Origin: Asterella californica
Lineage: Eukaryota > Streptophyta > Marchantiopsida > Marchantiales > Aytoniaceae
Assembly (NCBI GenBank): GCA_036924285.1
Contig: JAYKYS010000008.1
Span: forward strand, 13,005,001-13,069,000
Length of the DNA stretch: 64,000 nt
Direction of reading: 5' to 3'
Below, one piece after another: positions 1-11,373 of this stretch (position 1 is the stretch's first letter; the number at the start of each line of letters is the position of its first letter). A program made the position numbers and the translations under genes. The notes below the pieces were generated by a model that was not told the origin of the DNA, searched no databases, and saw nothing but the letters and a program-made list of their open reading frames with translations.

Positions 1-3000
1 TTCCCGAAGACTTCCCGAGTATCGCCGGGAACGGACGCAGGTCCACTCAATGCCAGACCGTGGATGCCGCTAGTATTCGCACCGACCACCAAATTCTATC
101 AGCGGCCGACTTGGCCGCATAAGTTTCGAGCAACGAGAGAACCCATCCGGCGAGAGAGTGCAGGCGTCAAGCCTCGATGCTCGATGGCGGCGGTACCTGT
201 CTGCTGGTCTGAACGAGGTCAGGTAGGTTGCTACTGTACTGTACGCAGGAATGTTCTGTGGTCGCTACGAGCTACCGCAGTACCTACCGGCACCGGCAGC
301 CAGCAGCACGGTTGGTCGTTTGTTGAAAAGAAACTCAAAACTCAAGTCGTGCTATTCCTCAATACCGCTGCTGACATACACACTAATTTTCTTTTCTTTT
401 CTCTGAGGAAGACCTTTTTCATTTTTTCTTTTAGACTAGGTATAAAAGAAGAAATGCTGACATGCACTCTATACACATGGGATATCCCTCCGGGTGCTCA
501 GCACCTGAGTACGTGGCATGAACTCATGGAAAGAAATGTCAAGCTGTATTTAGTCCGCTCCACACGGACGAAGTCCTCCATAAGCACAGTGGCTGACGTG
601 GGGTTATGACAGCAGCATTTATCCGGTACGAATGCGGTGTTGCTATGGCCGCTCCACATCAGCAGATCATGCTGAAGTAGATCTCCAAGTAACCAGCTAA
701 CTTTTTGACTCTACTGTGATGCACATCGGCGTGAGTAGCAGAGCTACATCAATTATTCCGTGGTTTGATCTGCTCCTAAATTCAGCTTTCTACGGCGAAC
801 AAGTTACCGAGCATTCCACTCGGCCGAAACACGCCACCTATGACGAATCTGCTTCATACGTCTCCGATTGGTGTCAAAGCACGATGTCCGTGAGGATGAG
901 CTGGACTGCCGGCCCAAGGATTCAGTCCCGGAGGAAATGAGGACATGGATTTCATTTTGGCCTCATCCGAAGAAGATGTACAAGTCACCAACGGCGCGTC
1001 GAATCTGGAGGGCAGACTTGCGGCTTGTGTGAAAGCTGTCGGGTAAATCACATGAAGGCGGCAGCGCCAGCCTATATCCGGCATTCTTTGTATTTTTGTT
1101 TTCCTGGAACGTGGAACATCCGCTGTTATGTGTAGGCCTCTCTCACTGTAGGACTTTCTGCAGCCGGACGGCCGCTGCAGATTCACGGACAGGGGCCGAG
1201 TTTAGTAACATACATCCTAAGTTCCACCGGGGTAAAGCCCGAATGAATGCAAGTTTCATGTGTGATACAGGTTACGAGTTAAAACTGAATTAATTAACTG
1301 TTTGTAATAAATTGTAAATAAGACTTGATCCGAGCTTTAATAGTAACTCTAATGTTGATTGGTAAATAAATTTATCCTTGTAAAACGAAATGAGGAGAAT
1401 GAAGTTCTTTGACACATAGGACCTATATACTTATTTATTTCAATTCCACTACAATTTAGAAGTCATGTTAGTTACGGTTATCTTAAAATTGGACAATGCT
1501 AATAACTTGTTTAGTTTAATGAAACATTTCTCACCTTTATAAATTTTTCCAGGAGTTTTTGTTCTTTCTTGTCTCTTGTAGTTGATTTGCTGTTAGACCT
1601 CATCTTTGTGGCAACTAACTGGGTAGTCAAAACTACTGGTTGAGGTTCAACAGGAATTTTGAACTTACACTACTGTTTCAGTTTCGAATTTACCTGTTGT
1701 TTGTCGATTGCTCTAGAAAATACCAAGCAGGTGTTGGATTTGCATCTCCATGCTGGAAGAACAAACTCTCATAATCTTGTGAATATGCTACATACTTATA
1801 TAGTGCAGTTAAGAGTCATGGCTGTTACATGGAGAACAAATTTGAGATCTATCGGTCAATTATATTTACACGTTTAGAGAAATATAAATAGAAACGATGA
1901 TAAGTTTTATTGTTCTAATAAATATTATAAACTGAAGTTGTAGCTGCGACTAGGGACCCAGCTAAACAGATGCCGTTCACTACATTCAGCATGTATCATT
2001 TGCGGGATCCAACTTTGATACCAGTTTGAGTTTTATACATCTCTAGGGCCAGAAGCTGATTGCTCCCAAGAGACCCATGATGGCATTGAATAACGGTATT
2101 GTTATTGCTAACAACGTGGTTGCTCCGACATGTAGTGTCCTCCATGTCTTCAACTTGAACTCGAAGGTAGATCCCAATGGTAGGAAGACTTCAAAGTTTC
2201 TGTTGATGAAGTAAAATAACATTTTGGTCTTCAGTCAGAAGCTCACTTCTACACAAATGCAAATAACGTCTGAACAAAACCTATCAAAACAAACAACAGA
2301 TCACCAAATTCGAACATCAGGATTTGAATTAGATATTCTCTTCTTTTTCTGTTATACTGCTACAACCAACTCATGAGAATCAGATTTCAAGTGGTACTTA
2401 GTACGGACTAATCAGATGTATGACGAGACAAACATTTGCAAGCTATGAGTGGAAATGGTTTGTAGAAGCCAAAATCAGTGGCAGGTCTCCTCTACTGGTG
2501 CTTCGTTGCCGAACACAACCTATCCAACACATTCAAGAGACATGTAGACCAATGTGGCAGTAGAATATACCAATGAGTGTTGTTTTCTTCTTCATGATCT
2601 TATTCTCAGCCGGTGGATTTTCCAAGTGTTCTGAAGTTCGAGATAACATTAATCATCAAATTCTATCATTAGTTAATATATTTACTTAGACATCGATATG
2701 TTAGTGATGAGTTCTAACGAACACAATATATAAAATATATATTCAAAATTATCATTGTCGTAAGGAATCATATAAAATATAAACTAGACGAATGCAGAGT
2801 GAGATTCATCTTCAAACAAGAGGTGACTCACAAATGAGACTGATTATATTACTATGCTTGTTCTTATTGCTAGTTTCTTCAAGTTACCTCTAGAAAACTC
2901 TTTCTAAATATATGATGACTTGAGATATATGAAGTTAAGCGAAAAATAATATAACAAAAGTTATGTGCTCCAGCGCTATTGAAGCTTGACTCAACACCAA

Positions 3001-3556
3001 CAGTGCAAAATAGCAAAAAGTTCCAGGTTGTAACAGCACCCTTAGAAAAAATCTTCAGCTCACAATAATACAACAATAAACACGAATTGAAAGAAGAAAT
3101 ATGGATTTTGAAAATTCACGAATGAAAAGGAAATTTCATCGCTTGAAGAGGAGATGTACATCGGTCCATTAATGGGTCAAAGTAAGCATACTGGGTCTAG
3201 ACATATTTTGACAACTAGGTTAAAACAGCGAAGAGAGATTTCTTCATGAGACTTCCATGAGTTCCTTGTCATTTTCGCCATGGCGAATGCAATACTGGTC
3301 ATGATTTTTTTTATAAATGGAGTGCACGCTTGTACAGTTTTTGAGATTTTTCCTTCAGATGCAAGTTATGGCTTTGAAGAATGCTGCAAAAAACTAAGCT
3401 GAATGCTAGAGAAAAACTTAATTTATTCCATTGCAGATTGTGAAATTTATGACTAGCAAAATATGTAATTTCGGATCATGCCAAATAGACAAAAAGATAG
3501 ACCCATTACATACATAATTATGTAGGGAACACTCTCAACCAAATTGCGATCTAAAG
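1..3556. other. Unassigned AT-rich region with one possible coding tail
   Basis: No gene can be assigned with confidence. The first 1.1 kb is richer in GC than what follows. A short open stretch on the plus strand at 900-1046 follows an in-frame TGA at 897 and ends with TAA; around its ATG at 945 it reads GNEDMDFILASSEEDVQV, a composition that could be the last exon of a gene. No convincing upstream exon was found. From about 1,300 the DNA is AT-rich with stops in all frames. No terminal repeats or transposon protein motifs were recognised here. Confidence 0.3.
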
Positions 3557-4000
3557 GTCTGTAAAAGCTAATACAGTTTATACATATTCCTACTCCTCAA
3601 GAAAATTTTCTGTAAAGTCTTTATTAGTTTTTCTCACACTAATTTCTCTGTACAAATCCGTTTTTAATGAATGAGGAGTCAAAACTATAGTGCTCGCGAA
3701 CACCTACACACTCACGTTGTCAGATCATGAGTCCGAGTCACGAGCTAGAATCGACAGATTTCTCTCTTTCACACTTTTTATAGCTTAAGACTTGTACTAA
3801 CTGTTACCTAGAACGTTTTTTCTCGAAATTGAAAGCATGAAGTCGCTCCTCTCTACGACCTCTGCATTCTAGAACTTTTTGCCCCCTTCAGGGTGATATT
3901 TCATCCCAAGCTAGAGGGCAGCTCGTCAAGCATAGCCCTAGCTTAGCTCCTGCCTAGCTTGATAAGCTACAGGGCAACTTCCTTTACAACTACGAACACA
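3557..4000 (-). repeat. LTR fragment of the 53-63 kb retrotransposon family
   Basis: This stretch aligns base for base, with scattered substitutions, to the last part of the LTR at 54,700-55,110 and 62,800-63,220. Shared landmarks include AATGAATGAGGAGTCAAAAC, GAAAGCATGAAGTCGCTC and AGCTTGATAAGCTA. The LTR is shown in the same orientation as those two copies, which belong to a minus-strand element. Only about 440 of roughly 1,800 bases remain and no internal region is attached, so it is a truncated or solo remnant of an older insertion. It lies directly beside the left edge of the chromovirus. Confidence 0.75.
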
Positions 4001-4059
4001 ATGAAAAAAATCCTTCTGTTACTAGTTTTCACTGTACAGATCCACGTGCAATACGACAC

Positions 4060-4190
4060 CAGATGAAATTGAGTTAAGATAAGTGGTGCATGAACGCTAA
4101 CTTGTGATTGTGGTTTGCATGTTAGCATTGTGAGTTTCATGACCTACTGAGCAAGAGCTTCCACTGACTCAACAAGACGGTAGGTACGCT
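4060..4190 (+). repeat. 5' LTR remnant of the chromovirus
   Basis: The last part of the LTR is preserved. It matches the end of the 3' LTR at about 9,845-9,956 and the reversed LTR at 45,448-45,560, including the block ACCTACTGAGCAAGAGCTTC. Upstream of about 4,060 the match is lost and the DNA passes to an unrelated LTR fragment, so the 5' LTR was truncated. Confidence 0.75.
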
Positions 4191-4195
4191 AAAAG

Positions 4196-4212
4196 TAGTA
4201 TCAGAGTCAATG
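4196..4212 (+). other. Primer-binding site, initiator Met tRNA type
   Basis: The sequence TAGTATCAGAGTCAATG follows the 5' LTR remnant by a few bases. It differs by a few substitutions from TGGTATCAGAGCCATGG, the usual plant retrotransposon site complementary to the 3' end of initiator methionine tRNA. Position and sequence agree with a decayed primer site for minus-strand DNA synthesis. Confidence 0.7.
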
Positions 4213-4639
4213 CTTTGGTGAGTGAGAATCTAGAGCAGCAACTAAAGGCTGGACGCTTGAGGAGGGACACGAGATACGAAACGGATCAACATTTCTAGAG
4301 GAATACTTGGAGCAATGACCGACGTAGGATAGAGTTCAAGGAGGAAGATCAAGAAATGAGTGACGGCTGACATTAGGATCAGATCGACTCGAGCTAACTC
4401 TGAGGCACAATCATAGGATGATAACTGACAACCTTCGCTCCAACGTCAAAGAAATCCAATACCAGTTGCGGCACCTTTGTAGCAAGATGGAGTCTTGCCA
4501 ACGGTGCCCAATGATTCAAGTGCGGGAAGTCAAGGAGCTTTGCACGCAGAACTCATCAAGATGATGAAGATCATGCAGGAGGGTATGTGTCTCTAACGAT
4601 AAACGTATCGCTGAGCTTGAGACATACCAATGGAGTTCT

Positions 4640-5453
4640 TTGTCTACCAAGAAGCTTTGTAAGATGAATTTTCCGATCTTGTTTTCAGATATAGGACGGG
4701 CTCGCAAGGTTAAGGATTTCTTAACTGAGTTGGACCTATACTTTGAGATACAACAGGCTAAGGAGTCAGACCAGGTGAGAGTGGCGATTATGTCCTTGAA
4801 GGATCATGCGCTTCTTTGGTGGAGTGCATACAAGGACGAGCATGCCTTGACTGTCTCGATACTTGGTTGAGAAGAGTTCAAAGAGTTGCTCGTGAGACGA
4901 TTTACTCTAGAGTATCAAAGGATTCGAGATGGTGTTGAGTAAGTTAGGTTGAAGCAAACGGGGGCCTTGAGTGCTTATGTGCGCGAGTTTAGTGCTAAGC
5001 TAGATTCATTCTCTAAGTGGACTGAGGAGACCAAAATATTTATATTTATTGGAGAACTGAAGTCCAGCTCAGAGAAGGCTCTCTTTCGAATGCCGAAGCT
5101 ACTTGAGACATGTGCTAAACTTTTGAAGCTGGCGGAGCGGATTGGAGACGATGAAGTCCAGCAACAAAAACCTTTTGAACCACGTTACATGGACAAGGTT
5201 TAGAAGAAGAACAAGGACTTTAAGCGACTATGGGCTGAGAGTGAGAAGGATCAGAAAGATTCTTCTATATCTACAGCAAAGCGGCAGCAAATAGGATCGA
5301 AATCTAAGGGGCAAACACCTCAGAAGGGCAATGGTGCTAAGTTTACATGTTACAATTGAGGCGAGGCGGATCATATTGCTAAGAGGTGCACGAAACTTAA
5401 CGTTAGTAACAGTATCATGAATGTGTTTGTTGCAAATGATTTGTTGGAGGGTT
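4640..5453 (+). pseudogene. Chromovirus gag, broken, with zinc knuckle
   Basis: Open pieces at 4640-4870 and 4949-5203 encode a capsid-like region, with the motif DHALLWWSAY and then SAYVREFSAKLDSF, typical of the retrotransposon gag domain of plant gypsy elements. Near 5,346-5,392 a CCHC zinc knuckle reads C-Y-N-stop-GEAD-H-IAKR-C, so its second cysteine codon has become TGA. In the intact family this protein packages the element RNA in cytoplasmic particles. At least three in-frame stops and frame changes separate the pieces, so no full-length gag can be made. Confidence 0.85.
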
Positions 5454-5455
5454 AG

Positions 5456-5689
5456 ATGACTGTGACCTTGAGAACCACGAAAAAGACTTCGGGACTGATG
5501 TTTCTACAAGCCAAAGTTGTTAACCATGATGTTACTTTTCTTGTGGACACAGGAGCAACCCACTCCTTCATAAGTCCGAAGTTGGTGAAGAAGTTGGGTT
5601 TGCCCACCTCCAAAGCAAAAGAGCATATTCAAGTGCGCTTTGCCAAGGATAAGACATACCAAACTTCTGAAGTGGCCTTGGACGTATGA
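5456..5689 (+). pseudogene. Chromovirus aspartic protease
   Basis: The open stretch contains FLVDTGATHSFISPKLVKKL, the active-site signature of retroviral-type pepsin-like proteases (Asp-Thr-Gly) used to cleave the gag-pol polyprotein. The active-site residues are kept, although the stretch is bounded by stops on both sides. It lies directly after gag, where the protease is expected. It cannot be produced as part of an intact polyprotein here. Confidence 0.85.
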
Positions 5690-6061
5690 TTTGCATGTGG
5701 GAAGTTAGAGTTCACAAAGAACTTCACGGTATGCGAGATGGATGACATCCATACGGTTTAGGAAACACTTTCTTGTACAGGATTGAAGTGACACTTAGGT
5801 CAAAACCTTTGAGGTTGAATGTCAAAGTTAAAGAACGGAAGTGAGGTTGATCGACGGGTATGAAAAAATGATGACTTTCCGATAAATTTGATCAAAAGTA
5901 AACAGATGGACTTCAACGATGGAGTCATGTGTTTGATGCGGGTTGCAGATTTGATGACGGGTGGCGAACAAGAGGAAACATCAAGAGACGCTACTAAACT
6001 TCTGAAGGTGCTTCGCGAAGTAATTAAGGAGTTTGAGGATGTCTTGATGGTGAGTTAATTG

Positions 6062-7366
6062 TTGAGTTATCTCCAAGGCGGGTGGTGGATCACAAGATCG
6101 AGGTCTTGCCACGATCAAAATCACTTTCCAAAGCTCCTTATCGACTCAATCAAGTAGAACTCCATGAGTTGAAAAGATAAGTCAATGAGCTACTAGTGCG
6201 AGGATATATTCAAACCAGCAAGTCACCTTACGGAGCCTCAGTTCTTTTGCAAAGAAGAAGGATGGGAAGTTACGACTCTACGTAGATGATCGTACGCTCA
6301 ATAAGATGACGGTGAAGAATAATTATCCTGCCAAGGATAGATGATCTGTTTGATAGGTTAGCGAGCGCAAAGTACTTCAGCAAGATAGACTTGAAGTCAT
6401 GATATTACCAGATCCTGATAGTTGATCCAGATGTTGACAAGACCGCTTGTCGAACCAGATACGGATCGTTTGAATTCGTGGTGATGTCATTTAGACTCTG
6501 CAACGCCTCTTCGACGTTCACTACATTGATGAACACAATTTTCCGTGAGTAGATAGACGAGTTTGTCATCGTTTACATCGACGAGATCTTGATCTACTCC
6601 AAAATCTTGGAGTCGCACGGGAGCAGCTAAGGGTGGTGTTTACAAAGCTGTAGGAGTATAAGCTGTTTGCCAACGTTGATAAGAGTGAGTTTGGTTTAGA
6701 ACGCATTAACTTCTTGGGACATTCATTAGTGCAGAAGGAGTCGATCCAGATATGCAGGGGACTTGGGAGCCTCCGACTACAGTGAAGGAGATGCGGCGAT
6801 TCTTAAGATTGGCGTAGTTCTACCGCAAGTATATGAAGAGGTTCTCAAGTTGGATCGCGAAGCCGCTGACGGACTGGACGAGAAAAAATGTACATGTAAG
6901 TTGGACCAAGGAGGTGGATGATGCTTTCCAAACGATCAAATCTATTTTGTCAAAGGCGTCAGTGTTGAAACTGCTGGAGTTTGACAAACCCTTCGACATG
7001 TACATGGATGCGAGCGACTATGTGATTGAAGAAGTGTTGGTGTAGGATGGAAAACTTATAGCGTACGAAAGCAAGAAGATATTTGAGACGGAGAGTCGAT
7101 GACAGACTCACAGGAAGGAATTGTTTGCGGTGGTTCATTGCTTGAAGAAATGGCGGCATAACTTGAGACTTCACAAAATCGAAGTGTATACGGATAATAT
7201 TTCACTCAAGTACATTGAGACACGAGTTCGAATGACACGAAAGAAACTACGATGGCATGATACCTTGGCGCTCATGAATGTGGAATTAATCCATAAACCG
7301 AAAAAAGACAATGTCGTTCTTGATGCCTTGAGTCGCAAGGAGGAATATCTTCCATCGTCAACATAG
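6062..7366 (+). pseudogene. Chromovirus reverse transcriptase and RNase H, broken
   Basis: The conserved start VVDHKIEVLP is followed by APYRLNQVELHEL, KYFSKIDLKS and [17 protein letters not shown], all in the usual RT order. The catalytic box reads VYIDEILIYSK, so the second aspartate of the Y-x-D-D motif is glutamate (codon GAG near 6,584). RNase H follows with MYMDASDYVIEEVLV (6,833-7,045) and ELFAVVHCLKKWRHNLRLHK with IEVYTDN (7,121-7,366). The RT part is scattered over several frames with stops. The family copies element RNA into DNA; this copy would be inactive from the catalytic change alone. Confidence 0.88.
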
Positions 7367-7489
7367 ATTTTGCGAGCAATGTATCCTAAGGAGTCAGACT
7401 TGGAGAGGTGAATACATGAAGGTTACATGACCGATGACCAAGCGAAGGAGTACCTGGAACAGCTCAAGCGAGAAGTGAAGTTGTAGAAC

Positions 7490-8850
7490 ATGCAGTTGAG
7501 ACATGGCTTACTCATGTTCAAGCAAAGTCAGATTTATGTGGGACAAGGAAAACTTAGGACTAAGTTGCTCAAAGAATGTCATGATGCGCCCTTATCAGAT
7601 CATAAAGGAGAAAAGTCCACATTAGCAGTGAAAGCTAAAAAGTTTTATTGGCCCCACATGAAAGATGATGTTGCCCACTTTATGAAAACATGCGTAAAAT
7701 GTCAGGCGAACCGTGTTTCTTATGAGAAGAAACAGGGGTTGCTTCATCTTTTGTCAATTCCAGCCAGACCTTGAGAAAGCATTAGCATGGACTTCATTAC
7801 CTCTCTGTATGACTCAACCGGATATAATGCAATCTTTGTGACAGTTGACCGGTTTAGCAAACTAGTGAAGTTTACACCGACCTTGGATATCGCAACAGCG
7901 TTCACGACTTCTCGATTATTTTTAGATACTCGGTGACGTTCACATGGATTACCCTGGAGTATTATTTCAGACCTAGACTCCAAGTTCACAAGTGTCTTTT
8001 GGAAACAATTTTTCTAAAAATCGAGGACTAAGTTAAAATTTAGTACAGCCTTTCATCTTGAAACAGATGGACAAACGGAACGAGTTAACTCGGTTCTGAA
8101 TCAATACTTGAGGAATTATGTGAGCGCAGACCAAAGTGATTGTGTGGATTGGCACAGTCTTGCGGAGTACTGCTATAATTCCACGAAGCATTTAGCAACC
8201 GATAAATCATCTTTCTTGCTGACTTACGGACGTGAGTCAAAAGGACCTCTTGACTTGACTCTTGTAGGGAGTTCTACATCAGCACGATCAAGAACACGAT
8301 AAACATCAGCTGAAGAGTTGATGACGGACATGCATCGGCGGAAGGAACAAGTGAAGAAGAACCTCGAGAAGGTAGATACAGTAGGTAAACAAGCATCAGA
8401 GACAAGTGAAGTTTCAAGTGGGCGTAGAGATATAGTTAAGTACAAAGAACTTCATCTTTCTAGAGAGAATATCGGTGAAGTCCTCATCGAAGTTTGCGGG
8501 ACCTTTTATCATTGTCAATTATTTGCACGAAGATGTCTATACATTAGACCTTCCTATCGAGTGATAGTTGCATCCGATCTTTCATGTTTTTTTATTAAAG
8601 AAATACTTCAAGGATGATTTGCAAATGGAGCGCAAACATGTTCTCAGGTCTCAACTTGATGTCGTGCAAGACGAAGCAGAATACGAGGTAGAGATCATTT
8701 TGTGATCGTGGTGCAAATCCAACCAGATGGAGTATTTGGTCAAATGACATGGATACCATTTGAAGGAAACAACTTGGGTACTAGAGGAAGATCTAGCACA
8801 TGCAAGTGAAGTATTTGACCTCTTCAAACGGCGACAAGGACAACAAAGGC
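7490..8850 (+). pseudogene. Chromovirus integrase with C-terminal chromodomain, broken
   Basis: The N-terminal zinc-binding region (7,490-7,774) shows the histidine pair region ECHDAPLSDHKGE and the cysteine pair CVKCQANR. The catalytic core shows MDFITSLYDSTGYNAIFVTV, then SDLDSKFTSVFW and TDGQTERVN, giving the D, D and E residues. Near 8,661-8,829 a chromodomain can be read through two stops: EAEYEVEIIL, MEYLVK, HGYHLKETTWVLEEDL and SEVFDLFKRRQG. In chromoviruses this domain binds modified histones and guides integration into heterochromatin. The gene contains several stops and frame changes and is not functional. Confidence 0.88.
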
Positions 8851-9458
8851 GTTAGCAAGATGAGAACATCTTCTTCCAGTGAGGAGTGAAGGAACGACGA
8901 ACCATACGAGTAACAACTTGAGGCGATTTGGATCGATGGACTTTGTAGTTTTGTCTTGTATTTTGTGAAAATAAAGAATTTGTTTCTTGAAATTATTTAA
9001 GTGTATTGGTAGTGCATGGCTATGACCAGTTCTGATCATATGACTAAGATGTTGTCAAGAGGAGGAACAAAGCACACTCAAAGGAAGCGAGTTGGTTTGG
9101 ATAAGCATCTAAATCAAGACTAAATCTTGATGTCAAGACTTAGGTTTACCGTAGCGTTGGCAAACCGCGTAAGTAGGTGTGAATACTTATAAGTTAGCAA
9201 GTTAGAGTCTTAAGTGGAATGTTTTGAAATTGTCAACTAATTTTGTTTAAGGATGGCAAAAAAGGTTAGGCTTTCCCGAGACTAGTTGGAATTTTCTAAG
9301 TGTTCTAGCGACAGCTTAAGATTCAAGCCAAGAAAAGAATTGTGGGTTAGCTACGAGAATGCAATTATGGTGCCAAGTGGTTGGCTATCCATTTTAAACT
9401 TGACGTTAACTTAAAGATCAATGTTGATGAGGGCATCAACCTCCAAAGTGGAGGTGAA

Positions 9459-9956
9459 TGTCGCGACCCTCAGTCTCAAGATCAAACGCAGACGCGAACA
9501 ATAGAATCTTAGTGGACTTACGCTAGGTTGTGAACGCTACGAGTAAGACTTACCGGCTTGATCGAGAAGTCGAGATCAGATGAACCTTAAGTGGTTCTCT
9601 GGACCAAGGACGATCTCGGGCGAACGCTGACTTAAGAAGGCAAGTCTAGAAGCGGACCGAAACATAGATCTGAGACATAGGTCCGAGACATGGATCCGAG
9701 ATGTGGGATCGAGTCGTGGATTCGGACGTTGGTCCGAACCACAAGGTCCGAGTCTTAGATCTGGACCACAAGTTTCAGAAAAACTACTAAGTGTTGGAGC
9801 TCCAGCGACATTTTAGATCGTGGACGGAGCTCCACGTAAGATCTCGAAGTGGTGCATGAACGCTAACTTGTAACTGTGATTTGCAGGTTAGCGTTGTTAG
9901 TTTCGTGACCTACTGAGCAAGAGCTTCCGCTGACGCAACAAGACGGTAGGTACGTG
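9459..9956 (+). repeat. 3' LTR of the chromovirus, internally deleted
   Basis: The LTR begins TGTCGCGACCCTCAG directly after a purine tract ending GGAGGTGAA, the usual arrangement of a polypurine tract and LTR start in plant gypsy elements. It ends near GGTAGGTACG. The reversed homologue at 45,448-46,512 is 1,065 bases long; this copy lacks about 560 bases between an AGATCTCGA block (near 9,841) and the AGTGGTGCATG block. The missing part contains the likely TATA region of the promoter. Confidence 0.75.
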
Positions 9957-10532
9957 AAACTCTTGATCATCGAGACTTTAAAAAGAATTTCATCGAGAGC
10001 ATACCATTTGTTAAAGAAATAATTGCACGTTCATAATTTGACAATATTGATCATTCACAATGATGTTTATATCAAATAATTCATAAGAAAATTGATATCC
10101 ATAATGATGTTTAATGAGGATCATATGTGGATAACTTCATTATCATTTCTGTACTTCATAAGCAAAGAGAGATCTTTAACCAGAGTGAGATTATACATTC
10201 AAAAGTTAGGGTAGAAACTTGCTTCATGTATGGGTAGTTTCAGCGTCATGAGTATTTTTATATTTTCAAAAACTAAACTTGGTTTGTAAGTTTGAGTTCA
10301 AATAATATACATGCAACTTGCATTGTCTCTCATAGAGCAGTAAAAAGACAAGAGTGCAAAGCGAGACTTAATTCTTCGTAACGATTGACAGAGTGTTATA
10401 GGAACCGGGTTAGGACTTTTTACTTTAAACTGACGTGCGGGAGTTTATAAGATCAAACTCTTTCTTTGGTAAAAAAATTTTAAACACGTAACTGGACACC
10501 AGGTATCGAACACCGGACTCCGACGTGCAAGA
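9957..10532. other. Spacer between chromovirus and MULE
   Basis: This stretch is AT-rich with no recognisable gene. Near its right end (10,430-10,500) it contains a partial copy of the MULE end motif (GACGTGCGGGAGTTTATAAG near 10,431) that also resembles sequence just outside the right end of the MULE (TTATAAGATC, TTCCTTTGG near 21,098-21,122). This suggests an older, duplicated or nested end here. Confidence 0.4.
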
Positions 10533-11290
10533 GATTATAAGGACCGTCTAGTGGTGTCACATTCTGACTAATTAATGCATGTTCTCACGTGCGGTTTAAA
10601 TTGCCCGACAGTACAATTCACGCGGACCGATGCATGATCGCCGTCGTGTGGATTCGTGGTCGTTGTGGTCGTGGTGGTCGTGGACCATAGTGCTCGTGGT
10701 CGTGATGGTTGTATCGTGGTCGTGGTCGGACCATGACCCGGTGGAGCTCGTGGTCGTGGTTGGCGTACCGTGGTCGTGGTCGGAACATGACCACGTCGTT
10801 TTCGTTTGGACTACTACCATGATCACTCCTGCTCTCGTGCTCATTGCTTTCGAACCGGACCCTCACTCCGCGACGCTTCGTGTAGGTGTGCTCGATCTCT
10901 CACTTTTTGCGTGGCGTGCCAACATTGCAGCTCACAGGTCGTTCTACTGCTCTCCTGCTCATTGCTTTCTTGCTCTGCTCTGTCTAGCTCGTTGTTGCTC
11001 GTTACTCTCCTGCTCTCGTTGCTGGTATGTTCGCATCTTCGCATGTTCTGCTGTGTTCTGCTCGATGCTTCGCATGTTCATCGCGTGTTGGCAGTGTTGG
11101 CGTGGCAGTGTCTGGCTCACAGTTCGGACCACAGCTCGTCGCTCTCGTTGCTGGTATGTTCGCATCTTCGCATGTTTTGCTGTGTTCTGCTCGGTGCTTC
11201 GCATGTTCATCGCGTGTTCTGCTCGGTGCTCCTCTGCTGCGACGGCTTGTCTGCTCGTCGTTGGCTCTCTTTGCTTATCGTCCCAGGTTA
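10533..11290 (+). repeat. Left inverted arm of the MULE
   Basis: After about 90 bases of matched terminal sequence the arm becomes a run of short units built on GTGGTCGTGG and GCTCG/TGCTC. A unit of about 76 bases beginning CTCTCGTTGCTGG occurs twice, near 11,014 and 11,143, 129 bases apart. The long reading frames in all directions across this arm are products of the repeat composition and are not called as genes. Confidence 0.65.
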
Positions 11291-11373
11291 TTCGTTTGAT
11301 GTATTGAAGTGGTATAGTTCTGCTTGCTGCTGCTGTACACTGCTGGTACAGTACGTCTTGTGCAGTGATAGTG

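Larger units (their letters stand above)
4060..9956 (+). mobile_element. Degenerate Ty3/gypsy chromovirus
   Basis: In order on the plus strand this element shows a 5' LTR remnant, a primer-binding site, gag with a zinc knuckle, an aspartic protease, reverse transcriptase, RNase H, integrase, a chromodomain, a purine tract and a 3' LTR. The integrase before chromodomain order is that of plant chromoviruses. All parts contain frameshifts and stops, so the element is dead. The two LTR ends share the sequence from AAGTGGTGCATGAACGC to GACGGTAGGTACG, near 4,082-4,188 and 9,847-9,954. The 5' LTR is truncated to about 130 bases. A related 3' LTR lies reversed at 45,448-46,512 and is about twice as long as the 3' LTR here. 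Confidence 0.9.

Noticed and set aside
520..620. Hammerhead ribozyme-like core (stem GTCCG/CGGAC followed by GAAGTC)
   Set aside because: The essential CTGATGA box is missing (CTGTATTTA in its place) and no stems I or III form around it.
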